64,000 nucleotides of DNA from Candidatus Gastranaerophilales bacterium (GTDB lineage: Bacteria; Cyanobacteriota; Vampirovibrionia; Gastranaerophilales; Gastranaerophilaceae), in contig CALVDX010000007.1 in NCBI GenBank assembly GCA_944326425.1, positions 47,248 to 111,247 on the forward strand. The letters run 5' to 3'. A program made the position numbers and the translations under genes. Position 1 is the stretch's first letter, and each line of letters opens with the position of its first letter. The notes under the pieces were generated by a model that saw only the letters and a program-made list of their open reading frames with translations, made no database searches and had not been told where the DNA came from. This document shows positions 41,515-50,188 of this stretch, in pieces.

Positions 41515-42021
41515 ATGAGTTTCAGCGCATTTGATATAGCCGGATCAGGAATGATGGCTCAGCGTATTAAAATGGATACGGTTGCAAGTAATATTGCAAA
41601 CGTTAATACAACACGTAATCCTGACGGTTCTCCGGGAGTTTATATAAAGAAAAATGTATCATTTAAGGCTATTTATGAAGATAACCTTTCACGCGGGCCG
41701 CAAAACTTTGGCGCCAATTCTGTTGATGCGGAGTTTGACCCGTCAACAGGAAATATGATGCTGAATACAGGTATCGCGCTTAATACTGGTATGATTTCAA
41801 GCGGGGTTGAGGTTGACCGGATTTATGATTCCGAAAACGGGGTGAAAATGCTTTATGATCCGTCACACCCGGATGCGGACGCAGAGGGATATGTTAATGT
41901 CCCTAACATTAATATTGTAGAAGAAATGGTTGATATGATTGCCGCCTCTAAAGCGTATGAAGCAAATGCTACAGTTGCGCAAAACGTTACTTCTATGATT
42001 CAGTCTGCTATGAATATATAG
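41515..42021 (+). CDS. flgC: Flagellar basal-body rod protein FlgC
   Basis: A 168-residue proximal rod protein. FDIAGSGMMAQRIKMDTVASN and IANVNTTRNPDGSP at the N-terminus and YVNVPNINIVEEMVDMIAAS with KAYEANATVAQNVTSMIQSA at the C-terminus are the FlgC signatures (YVxxPNVNxVxEMxxMIxAxRxYxAN). It follows flgB by 21 bases with an AGGAGGTG ribosome site. Length is slightly above the usual 135-150 because of a Gly/Asn/Asp-rich insertion. Confidence 0.95.
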   Translation: MSFSAFDIAGSGMMAQRIKMDTVASNIANVNTTRNPDGSPGVYIKKNVSFKAIYEDNLSRGPQNFGANSVDAEFDPSTGNMMLNTGIALNTGMISSGVEVDRIYDSENGVKMLYDPSHPDADAEGYVNVPNINIVEEMVDMIAASKAYEANATVAQNVTSMIQSAMNI

Positions 42022-42098
42022 AAAATGTTTAAATGGGAGAAAATAGTTCCACATAAGGTTATGTAACAGCCGGAACAAATTTTTAAGGAGTATAAGAA

Positions 42099-42494
42099 AT
42101 GGAAATAACAAGTTTTTCAATGCCTGAATATAATAATTTGGATGCTGTAAGCGAGTATAATAAATTTCTAAAAGGACATGCAATGTTTGATGTCCAGAAT
42201 CCTGAAGATTTTGATAATACTCTTTTGTTTGAAGAAAAAAAATTAGCAAAAACAGAACCTGAAAAACCCTTCATAGAGCTTATGGGTAATGCGTTTTCTG
42301 ACGGTCTAAATTCAGTGGATAAAGCCAGAAAAGCATCAGAACGTGCAGAAGAAATATTTGCATCAGGCGGGGATATCAGCGTTCACGAAGTTATGATTGC
42401 AGCAGAGAAAGCAAGCTTAAGTACACAAATGGCAATACAAATCAGAAACAGAATACTAAATACTTACACTGAACTAAACCAAATGCAGCTGTAA
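42099..42494 (+). CDS. fliE: Flagellar hook-basal body complex protein FliE
   Basis: A 131-residue protein joining the MS ring to the rod. The C-terminal signature is plain: ISVHEVMIAAEKASLSTQMA followed by IQIRNRILNTYTELNQMQL. The conserved central section FIELMGNAFSDGLNSVDKAR precedes it. The N-terminal 50 residues are variable. AAGGAG lies 9 bases before the ATG. It closes the regulator-kinase-flgB-flgC-fliE run and is followed by a terminator at 42592. Confidence 0.93.
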   Translation: MEITSFSMPEYNNLDAVSEYNKFLKGHAMFDVQNPEDFDNTLLFEEKKLAKTEPEKPFIELMGNAFSDGLNSVDKARKASERAEEIFASGGDISVHEVMIAAEKASLSTQMAIQIRNRILNTYTELNQMQL

Positions 42495-42591
42495 GGACTA
42501 GAGGAAATACGGAGTAATGTATCAAACTCCTATACTCTTTTAGGCAGAATGCATAAGTTTATGTTCAATAATATACCAAACCTTATATTAT

Positions 42592-42621
42592 GGCAGGGAG
42601 TTAGTTGCACCCTGCTTTTTT
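42592..42621 (+). terminator. Terminator after fliE
   Basis: GCAGGG (42593-42598), 11-base loop, CCCTGC (42610-42615), then six T. Confidence 0.8.
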
Positions 42622-42751
42622 ATTATTGGTAGATCTCAAAGAGCATTCTAATTATTATCAGCGCAAATCTCATCTCTATTCTGTATTGAATTTTGTTTAA
42701 AATTTTAGTAAAATATATAGGTTAAATAATATCTCAATAAGGAATTAAAGA

Positions 42752-44080
42752 ATGAAAATACAAATGCAGGTCTTAATAGCACTGGGTTTAGGGTTGAAAA
42801 GAAACTGGCATATATTCTCCGGTCTTATTCTCGGGATGATTGCCGGAATATTCCTTCATAAATATAATCTTCACCAACACTACGTAATGACTATTCTAAC
42901 GTTTGTTGGTGAATTATTTATAAGGCTTATCCAGATGGTGGTAATACCGCTCGTGATTTCGGCTATAATTATCGGAATTACAAGTATAGGTGATAATAAG
43001 CAGCTTAGTAAACTCGGCACCAAAATGATAGGATATTACGCAATAATAACATTTGTTGCTGTTGCAATCGGCGCTGTTCTTGCATTAGTGTTTAAACCCG
43101 GATTAAGTGCTTCACAGTACATAAGCGAGTTTGCTGCAAGTGATATTCAGGCAACAGTTGCTGCTACTATTGAAGCTCAGCGTGCAAATGTCCTTAATAT
43201 ATTCCTTAACTTTATACCTAAAAACCCGCTTGAGGCTCTTGCAACAGGGAATATGGTTGCAATTATTGTATTTGCGGTAATCTTTGCTCTTGCTCTTGCA
43301 AAAACAGGTGAGACTAACCGCCCGTTTGTAAGTTTCTTTGAATCGATCTTTGCGGCAACAATGAAAGTTACAGACTGGATTATGTGCTTTGCGGCTCCCG
43401 GTGTTTTTGCTCTTACTGCAGTCAATGTTTCGGCGTTCGGGCTTGATGTATTTTCCAGTATTTCAAAGTACGTTGGAGTCATAACTCTCGGTTTCCTAAT
43501 CCAATTGTTGATTGTTTATCCGATTTTCTTAAGAATTTTTTCAAAGGTTCCTGTATGGATGCTGTATGCAGCAATTGCGGAAGCTATGATGGTGGCATTC
43601 GGGACGGCGAGTTCTTCTGCTACCCTGCCTTTAACAATTGCCTGCTGTGAAAAACGCGGGATATCACATAAGATTTCTAGTTTTGTACTACCGCTGGGTG
43701 CTACTCTTAATATGGATGGTACAGCCCTTTTGCAAACCGTTGCGGTTATTTTCCTTGCACAGGCCTATAATGTTGCTCTTACTCCGTTCCTGATTTTGCA
43801 AATTTGTTTCCTGGCGGTAATTGCTTCTTCTACCTGTGCGGGTATTCCGGGTGCGGGTTTAATTACAATTGCGCTTATCCTAAACGGTATGGGATTATCG
43901 CCGGAACAACTGGTTGTAGGATTTGGCTTCCTGCTTACGCTTGACAGAGTTACCGATATGCTCAGAACTCTTGTTAACGTTACTTCTGATGCTGTTGTGG
44001 CTGCCGCTATTGCAGATAACGAAAACGAAATTAATTATGACCTGTTAAATAATCCGGAAGAATACAAAGAAATCATTTAG
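42752..44080 (+). CDS. Dicarboxylate/amino acid:cation symporter (DAACS family)
   Basis: A 442-residue Glt/DctA-type transporter with about eight membrane helices and two re-entrant hairpins. Family motifs: MVVIPLVISAIIIGITS in the third helix region, the Ser-rich hairpin AFGTASSSATLPLTI, the NMDGTALLQ motif (helix 7, Na/substrate site) and the second hairpin AGIPGAG, then LDRVTDMLRTLVNVTSDAV, whose Asp and Arg positions bind substrate. The Arg in DMLRT is where acidic amino-acid carriers bind the side-chain carboxylate, consistent with glutamate, aspartate or C4-dicarboxylate uptake. AAGGAAT ribosome site. Three bases before the next gene, so possibly co-transcribed. Confidence 0.93.
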   Translation: MKIQMQVLIALGLGLKRNWHIFSGLILGMIAGIFLHKYNLHQHYVMTILTFVGELFIRLIQMVVIPLVISAIIIGITSIGDNKQLSKLGTKMIGYYAIITFVAVAIGAVLALVFKPGLSASQYISEFAASDIQATVAATIEAQRANVLNIFLNFIPKNPLEALATGNMVAIIVFAVIFALALAKTGETNRPFVSFFESIFAATMKVTDWIMCFAAPGVFALTAVNVSAFGLDVFSSISKYVGVITLGFLIQLLIVYPIFLRIFSKVPVWMLYAAIAEAMMVAFGTASSSATLPLTIACCEKRGISHKISSFVLPLGATLNMDGTALLQTVAVIFLAQAYNVALTPFLILQICFLAVIASSTCAGIPGAGLITIALILNGMGLSPEQLVVGFGFLLTLDRVTDMLRTLVNVTSDAVVAAAIADNENEINYDLLNNPEEYKEII

Positions 44081-44082
44081 TT

Positions 44083-44802
44083 ATGGATGAAAAAATAATA
44101 GGTTTTTGGGGATATCCTGATCCGCAGTTAGTAAAAAAAATACGAAACCAGTATCCAGACAGCCGGTGGGTTGATTTGGATATTGATTTTGGGGTGCCTG
44201 ATAAAGAAATTTTGCCAAAAGCATACTGTAAAATAATTAAAAATATTATAAATAATGCGTTTGCATTTAAACCCATTAAAATCGTTGCTCCTATCGGTAA
44301 AGACAAATGTGACAGCGGATGGTTTGCAGCGCGGGTTCTGACTGATTTCGGTTTTGATTGTGAAACTTCTGTTTATGAAAAACTTGAACCCAAGCGCCCG
44401 ATAAGAGTATGCACAAGTAATTTACCGCTTGTTGAAAAATTTAATACGATAATGAATAATATTTTGGACGGCGTTCCTGATGCAGATTATTCTCAAATAA
44501 AACCGCAATTCGGGTTTTGGGGTGTTCCGCCTAATGATTATGAAATTTTAAAACTTTTCCCTGATACTACACATCTTTACGGCTGGACGCGTTGTGTTGA
44601 GGCAGGTACTCCGGCAGATTTAGAGTTAGAAATGCAGATTGATACAGATGTACCAACTGTGTTTTATGCACAGGCTTTCTGTTCTAAAACCCAGCTTGCA
44701 AAGTATCTGGCAGATAAATACAACGGTCTGTACATTGATGTAGATGATTATATCAATAATTCTATAAAAGCTAAAATCGAAGCGTTTTTGAGGTTGAGAT
44801 GA
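44083..44802 (+). CDS. Protein of unknown function with an internal duplication, paired with an HgdC-like ATPase
   Basis: A 239-residue soluble protein I do not recognise. It seems to be built of two related parts: IIGFWGYPDPQLVKKI at the N-terminus and FGFWGVPPNDYEILKL at about residue 145, each followed by a Tyr/Asp-rich strand. The C-terminus reads TVFYAQAFCSKTQLAKYLAD, reminiscent in style of 2-hydroxyacyl-CoA dehydratase subunits, but I cannot claim homology. It overlaps the next gene by four bases (ATGA), so the two products are probably made in step and may interact. Confidence 0.6.
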   Translation: MDEKIIGFWGYPDPQLVKKIRNQYPDSRWVDLDIDFGVPDKEILPKAYCKIIKNIINNAFAFKPIKIVAPIGKDKCDSGWFAARVLTDFGFDCETSVYEKLEPKRPIRVCTSNLPLVEKFNTIMNNILDGVPDADYSQIKPQFGFWGVPPNDYEILKLFPDTTHLYGWTRCVEAGTPADLELEMQIDTDVPTVFYAQAFCSKTQLAKYLADKYNGLYIDVDDYINNSIKAKIEAFLRLR

Positions 44803-45467
44803 TATACTTGGATGCGGGAACAACTTATTCTAAAATAATCACAACCGGGAATGATATTTTCCCCGCTGAGTATTTTGCAGGGGAAAAGAAGGATAGAAAA
44901 TATTATATAATACCGTCCTCAATCATTAAAACACTTAATATTAAACCGAACAGTTCCTGCGGGCACATGAGTAATTCTACAGAAAACGAAATTATTGCAC
45001 TTGCCAAAGGCTGCAAGGGGAAAGTAAGTGAGGACGCTGTGGTTTTAGATCTTGGAAGCAGGGATGCAAAGTGGATAAGGTTTAAAGCCGGTAAATTTCA
45101 TGATATGGACTGGAATACATCCTGTGCAAGTTCTACCGGCGCAACGGTTGAAATGCTCTTAAAGTTTTATAATCTTAAAAGAGAGGAATTGGAGTTTAAT
45201 CCCGAAAAATTCGCAGTTACGTGCGGAATTTTCGGGCTTGAGAAGATTATGGATGATATTTCAAACGGCGGAGAGGCAAGAGCTTCTATAGCAAAATTTA
45301 TACACGGGATTGCATATAATGCGTGGGTATTTGCTAAAAAACCGGAACAGATTTATTTATCAGGCGGATTTTGCGATAATGGTTGTTTTGTACATTCTTT
45401 AGGACAATATTGCGGTGTAACTGCCCTTGGACGGTTTGTTCTTTGCGAGGGGTTAATTGATGAGTAA
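44799..45467 (+). CDS. HgdC/BadF-type ATPase (2-hydroxyacyl-CoA dehydratase activator-like)
   Basis: A 222-residue ASKHA-fold ATPase. LDAGTTYSKIIT is the phosphate-1 loop, VVLDLGSRDAKWI the phosphate-2 loop and IYLSGGFCDNGCFV the adenosine region. Both cysteines that hold the bridging 4Fe-4S cluster in HgdC-type activators appear kept: NTSCASSTGATVEML (family N-x-x-C-A-x-G-T-G) and FAVTCGIFGLEKIM (family C-x-V-F-x-E-S-E). Such activators inject a high-energy electron into a partner enzyme. No classical dehydratase subunits are nearby; the coupled upstream gene is the obvious candidate partner. Confidence 0.8.
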   Translation: MIYLDAGTTYSKIITTGNDIFPAEYFAGEKKDRKYYIIPSSIIKTLNIKPNSSCGHMSNSTENEIIALAKGCKGKVSEDAVVLDLGSRDAKWIRFKAGKFHDMDWNTSCASSTGATVEMLLKFYNLKREELEFNPEKFAVTCGIFGLEKIMDDISNGGEARASIAKFIHGIAYNAWVFAKKPEQIYLSGGFCDNGCFVHSLGQYCGVTALGRFVLCEGLIDE

Positions 45468-45804
45468 TATTACAAGAGGAAGGGCAGGAGAAAAACTTGC
45501 TGCGGATTATCTTATAAAACACGGATTTAAAATTCTTGAAACAAACCGGCGCTTTTCCCGTTTTTGTGAAATTGATATTATCGGAATGGATAAAGATACG
45601 CTTGTTTTTGTAGAAGTTAAAACAAGAAAGAATAATAAATCGGGAATTCCGTTTGAGGCGGTTACAAAAACAAAATATGAGCATATAAAGACAGGTTTAT
45701 TTACTTATTTGAGAGAAAATCCGCAGTATAAAAAATACCGGATTGATGCAGTAGGAATAACTCTTGAACCTGAATTAAAAATAGAGCATTTAAAAAATAT
45801 TTAA
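45460..45804 (+). CDS. YraN/UPF0102 family nuclease-fold protein
   Basis: A 114-residue protein of the Holliday-junction-resolvase-like nuclease fold. RGRAGEKLAADYLIKHGFKI, then the catalytic-type CEIDIIGMDKDTLVFVEVKT (E-x-D-I...E-V-K), match the YraN family. ATG 45460 is favoured over TTG 45457; the AGGGG ribosome site is inside the previous gene, whose stop overlaps by 8 bases. In many genomes yraN is near rnhB or smpB; here it ends the symporter-HgdC-like run and is convergent to fliI. Confidence 0.92.
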   Translation: MSNITRGRAGEKLAADYLIKHGFKILETNRRFSRFCEIDIIGMDKDTLVFVEVKTRKNNKSGIPFEAVTKTKYEHIKTGLFTYLRENPQYKKYRIDAVGITLEPELKIEHLKNI

Positions 45805-45852
45805 CTTTTTTACGGCAAAAAAATAATCGGAGTTTGCAAAATTAAACAGTAA

Positions 45853-47199
45853 TTAAATATTTACGCCCTGCATCATTTGAATAAGCGTACTGATAGTTGT
45901 ATCCATAGAAACAATGTCTGATGTTCTCTGCTGCAGGAAAGCATTAATTTGCGGCATCATTTGAATTGCGGTATCGAGTCTCGGATTTGTTCCCGGCTGG
46001 TACATACCAACGTCAATAAGGTCTTTGTTTTCGCGGTATAAAGCCATTATTGCACGAAGTTTTCCGGCAGCCTCTTTGTGTTCAGGGGATGCAATAGACG
46101 ACATAAGCCTTGAAATACTTCCCAAAATATCAATTGCCGGATAATGGTTCATTTCTGCAACTTTTCTTGAAAGGAAAATGTGTCCGTCGACAATACCCCT
46201 TACAATGTCAACAATCGGGTCTGAAATATCGTCGCCTTCCATAAGTACTGTGTAAAGCGCTGTAATTGAGCCTTTTGAACTATTACCGGCTCTTTCAAGT
46301 ACTTTTTGAAGCCATGAAAAAATTGACGGCGGATATCCTTTCATTGTCGGCGGTTCGCCTACTGATAATCCGACTTCACGTCCTGCCATCGCGCAGCGGG
46401 TTACGGTATCTGTCATAAGGAAAACTTTTTTCCCCTGATCCCTAAAATGCTCGCATACAGCGGTTGCGGCAAGAAGACATTTTTGACGAATCAACGGCGG
46501 CTGATCTCCTGTAGAACAAACCAGAACAGAGTGCTTCATACCCTCTTCCCCGAGAGCGTCCTCAACAAATTCCTTAACTTCTCTGCCGCGTTCACCAATC
46601 AGTGCAACAACGTTTACATCCGCGTCTGAATTTCTTGCTATCATACCGAGAAGAGTACTTTTCCCGACTCCGGAGCCGGCAAATAACCCCAGACGCTGGC
46701 CGCAGCCCATTGTTAAGCAGCTGTCAATTGCACGGACACCGGTTGAGAAAATTTCTGAAATAATGGGTCTTTCAAAAGGTTCAGGCGCTGCACCCTCAAT
46801 CGGCCGCCACACTGCGCCTGTTGTATCAAGCGGCATTCCGTCGATAGGTTCTCCAAGCGGATTAATAATTCTCCCTAATAAAAAGTCACCTACTGGAATA
46901 ATAATAGGTTTTCCGTTAGTTTGAACAAGACATCCCTGTCCTATTCCGGCTCCGTCATACAATAAGAGCAGCTGGGCTACATCGCCTTTGAATGCAACAA
47001 CTTCTGCCGGTTTTTTCTCTCCTGTATATGTTTCTATATAGCATAAATCACCTATTTTAAGTCCGGGAAGTTTTACTTCAACAGTTAGCCCGAGCAGTTT
47101 TGAAACACTGCCTTTATACTGATAAAGTTCGGTATCCCTTATCTGTTCTCTTGCTTTGGTTTTGAGGTTATCTAAATACTCTTGATCTACGCCTTCCAT
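45853..47199 (-). CDS. fliI: Flagellum-specific ATP synthase FliI
   Basis: A 448-residue F1-beta-like ATPase that powers flagellar type III export. The P-loop is FAGSGVGKSTLLG (residues 173-185), Walker B region VFLMTDTVTRCAMAGREVGL, and the flagellar/T3SS signature GEPPTMKGYPPSIFSWLQK (F1 beta has PATAGYP-type text). LIGERGREVKEFVEDALGEEG separates it from Rho. No fliH or fliJ is adjacent; the other neighbour is an exported protein 12 bases upstream. It stands apart from the rod and hook genes. Confidence 0.95.
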   Translation of the reverse strand: MEGVDQEYLDNLKTKAREQIRDTELYQYKGSVSKLLGLTVEVKLPGLKIGDLCYIETYTGEKKPAEVVAFKGDVAQLLLLYDGAGIGQGCLVQTNGKPIIIPVGDFLLGRIINPLGEPIDGMPLDTTGAVWRPIEGAAPEPFERPIISEIFSTGVRAIDSCLTMGCGQRLGLFAGSGVGKSTLLGMIARNSDADVNVVALIGERGREVKEFVEDALGEEGMKHSVLVCSTGDQPPLIRQKCLLAATAVCEHFRDQGKKVFLMTDTVTRCAMAGREVGLSVGEPPTMKGYPPSIFSWLQKVLERAGNSSKGSITALYTVLMEGDDISDPIVDIVRGIVDGHIFLSRKVAEMNHYPAIDILGSISRLMSSIASPEHKEAAGKLRAIMALYRENKDLIDVGMYQPGTNPRLDTAIQMMPQINAFLQQRTSDIVSMDTTISTLIQMMQGVNI

Positions 47200-47211
47200 T
47201 TTTTACCCGTA

Positions 47212-47886
47212 TTAATAGACAGGGATATCAACCGGCTCTGTAAGTTGTACACCAATGACCTGTCCTTGTTTTAAGTAAACACTTTTACCTTTTCTAAACA
47301 TATCGGCAATGCTGTCGCCGATAAAATATCCGGCACCGCCTATTGCTCCTCCTATTGCGCAAAAAGGAGTTGTTAAATATTGAAGCCCCGGCATTGTATC
47401 TTCTGCTGATAAGCCCACATCAACTGCATTGCTTGTAATTTCTTTTGTTTTTTGCCAGTTTTCCTGTACAGCTTCTCCGTAGCCCAAAGAACCGTAAATC
47501 CCGCCGTCAGCAGTTAAGTGCGTAATCCCGGTAAGCCCCATTGCAAGCGGCAGCTGTCTCCCGCTTGGTGTAACAACATGGTCAAAATCAAGATACAAAA
47601 CAGCCCCTTTTGAAAATCTTTTTGGCTGGGTGATTCCCCTGACGCATCCGCGGACTACAGATCCGGAAGGAAGTATTACATTTGCTCCGGAAACCTGTTC
47701 GGTTAGAAGCATAGCATTAAAATAGTCGCCTTCGGCATTTGTTCTTGTATCAATAGGTGAAAGCAGCTGCAGGGATAAAACAGTCCCGGCAGGTATTCTT
47801 TTGGTTTTTGCATCCGCTTCAAACGGTGCTGCAAAAACAGTGTTTGCAAACATTAATAGTGTGAAAATTATACTTAAAAATCTCAT
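47212..47886 (-). CDS. Exported protein of unknown function upstream of fliI
   Basis: A 224-residue protein with a signal peptide (FLSIIFTLLMFANTVFAAPF, residues 3-22, cleavage near A-A). The mature part begins KRIPAGTVLSLQLLSPIDTRT and has several beta-rich segments (VILPSGSVVRGCVRGI, AVLYLDFDHVVTPSGRQLP) that recall VirB10/TrbI-like or general outer-envelope beta domains, without firm homology. A Gly-rich hydrophobic segment (CAIGGAIGGAGYFIGDSI) lies near residue 175. ATG 47886 has the strong GGAGGGG site; a longer frame to 47940 lacks one. Co-transcribed with fliI, so a role near the flagellar base or envelope is possible. Confidence 0.7.
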   Translation of the reverse strand: MRFLSIIFTLLMFANTVFAAPFEADAKTKRIPAGTVLSLQLLSPIDTRTNAEGDYFNAMLLTEQVSGANVILPSGSVVRGCVRGITQPKRFSKGAVLYLDFDHVVTPSGRQLPLAMGLTGITHLTADGGIYGSLGYGEAVQENWQKTKEITSNAVDVGLSAEDTMPGLQYLTTPFCAIGGAIGGAGYFIGDSIADMFRKGKSVYLKQGQVIGVQLTEPVDIPVY

Positions 47887-47969
47887 GGTAAACAGCCCCT
47901 CCGTATACCGGATTATAGCATAATAAATGTATTGAGGCAATTGTACTTAAGGTTTTTATAATCGGAGTG

Positions 47970-47998
47970 TTGGCAATTATTTTGTTTTGAATTATAAT
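47970..47998 (+). promoter_or_regulatory. smpB promoter with no room for a leader
   Basis: TTGGCA (47970-47975), 17-bp spacer, perfect TATAAT (47993-47998), then 6 bases to the ATG at 48005. No ribosome site exists between them. Confidence 0.75.
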
Positions 47999-48004
47999 CC
48001 CAAT

Positions 48005-48451
48005 ATGGAAAGAAAAGTTATTTCTAATAACCGTAAAGCCTTTCATGACTACATTATTTCAGAAAAATATGTGGCAGGCATTGTGCTGACCGGAACAGAA
48101 ATAAAATCTATACGTAAAGGCGGAATAAACCTGAAAGATAGTTTTGCAAAAATTGAAAACGGGGAAATATTTCTATATAATTCACATATTTCACCTTACG
48201 ACCAGGGTAACCGGTTTAATCATAAGCCGGACAGGGTTAGAAAATTACTTTTAAACAAAAAAGAAATTCTTAAAATCGAGATTAAAATTAAAAAAGACGG
48301 GTTTACAATTGTGCCCCTGGAATTGTTTTTATCAAAAGGATTTGCTAAACTGGAATTAGGTTTAGGCAAAGGTAAAAAATTGTATGATAAACGCGAAACT
48401 CTAATGAAAAAGACTCAAACAAGAGACATTGAGCGTAGCCTTAAGAGATAA
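48005..48451 (+). CDS. smpB: SsrA-binding protein SmpB
   Basis: A 148-residue tmRNA partner that rescues stalled ribosomes. Family motifs: NRKAFHDYIISEKYVAGIVL, TGTEIKSIRKGGINLKDSFA, NSHISPYDQGNRFNHKPDRV and the C-terminal basic tail KLYDKRETLMKKTQTRDIER. An in-frame ATG at 47987 lies inside the promoter, so 48005 is the start. tmRNA itself was looked for nearby and not seen. The next gene follows after 9 bases with an AAGGAAG site. Confidence 0.96.
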   Translation: MERKVISNNRKAFHDYIISEKYVAGIVLTGTEIKSIRKGGINLKDSFAKIENGEIFLYNSHISPYDQGNRFNHKPDRVRKLLLNKKEILKIEIKIKKDGFTIVPLELFLSKGFAKLELGLGKGKKLYDKRETLMKKTQTRDIERSLKR

Positions 48452-48460
48452 GGAAGTTAA

Positions 48461-49042
48461 ATGTTATCCAAAGACGATATTTTAAAAAAACTGAGCGCAG
48501 AGAATTATTTTATAGACCTGAAGTCTTTAGAAATATTTATTTCAGACTGGCAGATAGATCCTGTCTATGAGGATGAAAACGGGATTGAATTTTATGATGA
48601 TATTTCGGTAAAAAAAATCAGAAGAGGAATATCACTAAAGGCACAGGGGTATCCGGATAATACAATTGCGGAAAAACTTGAGGATAAGCCGCAGCAGCTT
48701 CCGGAAGCAGAGGGGCAGCAGCAGGTTTTAACAACCATCGAACCGGAAACAGAAAGTACCCTAGTCCAAAGTACGGGTAAGCCGCAAAAACTCAGAAACC
48801 TGACTTTAGATATAAGTTCCCAAACATTGCAAATGCTCGCTGAAGCTGTTGCTAAAAAAATAACCGATGATATTAAAGAATCCGATTTCGCTCAAAGTTT
48901 AATCGAGGCCGGCGGATATAAAAAAGATAATGAAATTTTATCAAAACAAATTGCAGAACTGCTTGACGAAAATAAAAAATTAGCCCAACGTATAGAAACT
49001 CTTGAATCTAAAAAAGGTTTCTGGGCAAAATTGTTCGGGTAA
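48461..49042 (+). CDS. Protein with MerR-like N-terminus and C-terminal coiled coil, function unknown
   Basis: A 193-residue protein I do not firmly recognise. Residues 1-70 look like a MerR-type winged helix (DPVYEDENGIEFYDDISVKK, then IRRGISLKAQGYPDNTIAEKL). A Gln/Glu/Pro-rich linker occupies about 72-110. The C-terminal third is a coiled coil (ILSKQIAELLDENKKLAQRI) ending FWAKLFG. It could be a DNA-binding structural or regulatory protein. It is co-transcribed with smpB. Confidence 0.6.
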   Translation: MLSKDDILKKLSAENYFIDLKSLEIFISDWQIDPVYEDENGIEFYDDISVKKIRRGISLKAQGYPDNTIAEKLEDKPQQLPEAEGQQQVLTTIEPETESTLVQSTGKPQKLRNLTLDISSQTLQMLAEAVAKKITDDIKESDFAQSLIEAGGYKKDNEILSKQIAELLDENKKLAQRIETLESKKGFWAKLFG

Positions 49043-49067
49043 TGTAGTTCTCTGATTTATTTTGATT

Positions 49068-49073
49068 TATAAT
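49068..49073 (+). promoter_or_regulatory. -10 box 6 bases before the UDP-GlcNAc 2-epimerase start
   Basis: Perfect TATAAT (49068-49073) ends 6 bases before ATG 49080. No convincing -35 at 16-18 bp and no ribosome site. Confidence 0.5.
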
Positions 49074-49079
49074 TACTGT

Positions 49080-50186
49080 ATGAAAAATATTGCGTTTATA
49101 TTTGGAACCCGTCCGGAGGTTATTAAGCTTGCACCCGTTATTTTAGAGCTTAAGAAATATCCTGAATTATACAGAGTTTTGATAATTAATACAGAGCAGC
49201 AAAAAGAACTTTCTAACCAAACATTGGGATATTTCGGCCTTAAGTCGGATTATAACCTTGATGCAATGAGGGATAACCAGACTTTAGCAGGAGTGCAGAC
49301 CAGAATTATGAATTCTCTGGATGATGTTTATAATAAAGAAAAAATAGATGCTGTTGTTGTTCAGGGAGATACAATGACTGTATTGTGCGGTGCTTTAACC
49401 GCTTTTTATCACAAAATTCCGCTGCTCCACGTAGAAGCCGGACTGCGTTCTTACGATAAATTTGAACCCTTTCCGGAAGAAGGCATAAGACAAATGGTTT
49501 CAAGAATTGCTGATATAAATTTTGCGCCGACAGAGGCTAATCGTGAGGCTTTGCTAAAAGAAAATATCAAACCGGCAACTGTTCATGTCGTTGGTAATAC
49601 AGTTATTGATGCACTTTCCTGCCTTTCAGAGAACGTTCTTGAGGCAAGCAGGGCGTTTTTTAGTTCTCAAAATATTTCTACGGAAAAACTTGTGCTAATC
49701 ACTGTTCATCGCAGGGAAAACCATGGAGAACGGCTTGATAATATTATAAAAGCAATAACTGTACTTGCAGAAAAATATTCTGATTTTACTTTTGTACTTC
49801 CTGTACACCCTAATCCAAACGTAAAATTAAAAATAGAAAAAAATCTTGCCGGTTTAAAAAATATAAAACTGCTTCCGCCGCTTGATTATCCCAATCTTGT
49901 TTATTTAATGAAGCACGCACACCTAATTCTGTCCGATTCCGGCGGAATACAGGAGGAAGCGCCTGCGTTTGGCTGCCCTGTTATTGTTTTAAGGTATGAA
50001 ACGGAACGTAAAGAAGGTATTGAAGCCGGAGTTTCGGTTTTAGCCGGCGCTGATTATGACAAAATTGTTTCAGAAAGTGACAAAATACTTTCAAAGACAA
50101 AGCAGCAAACCCGTCTATGTGTTAAAAATCCCTATGGTGACGGGCTTTCTTCTGTGCGAATAGAGAAGCTGATAAGAAACCTTTAA
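49080..50186 (+). CDS. wecB: UDP-N-acetylglucosamine 2-epimerase (non-hydrolysing)
   Basis: A 368-residue GT-B-fold enzyme interconverting UDP-GlcNAc and UDP-ManNAc for surface polysaccharides. Motifs: FIFGTRPEVIKLAPVILELK at the N-terminus, VVQGDTMTVLCGAL, LLHVEAGLRSYDKFEPFPEE, LITVHRRENHGERLDNII, HPNPNVK and LILSDSGGIQEEAPAFGCPV. The start at 49080 matches homologues; an in-frame ATG at 49062 precedes the -10 box. The gene supplies ManNAc-type precursors that glycosyltransferases such as those at 23-26 kb could use, though that link is inference. Confidence 0.95.
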   Translation: MKNIAFIFGTRPEVIKLAPVILELKKYPELYRVLIINTEQQKELSNQTLGYFGLKSDYNLDAMRDNQTLAGVQTRIMNSLDDVYNKEKIDAVVVQGDTMTVLCGALTAFYHKIPLLHVEAGLRSYDKFEPFPEEGIRQMVSRIADINFAPTEANREALLKENIKPATVHVVGNTVIDALSCLSENVLEASRAFFSSQNISTEKLVLITVHRRENHGERLDNIIKAITVLAEKYSDFTFVLPVHPNPNVKLKIEKNLAGLKNIKLLPPLDYPNLVYLMKHAHLILSDSGGIQEEAPAFGCPVIVLRYETERKEGIEAGVSVLAGADYDKIVSESDKILSKTKQQTRLCVKNPYGDGLSSVRIEKLIRNL

Positions 50187-50188
50187 AC

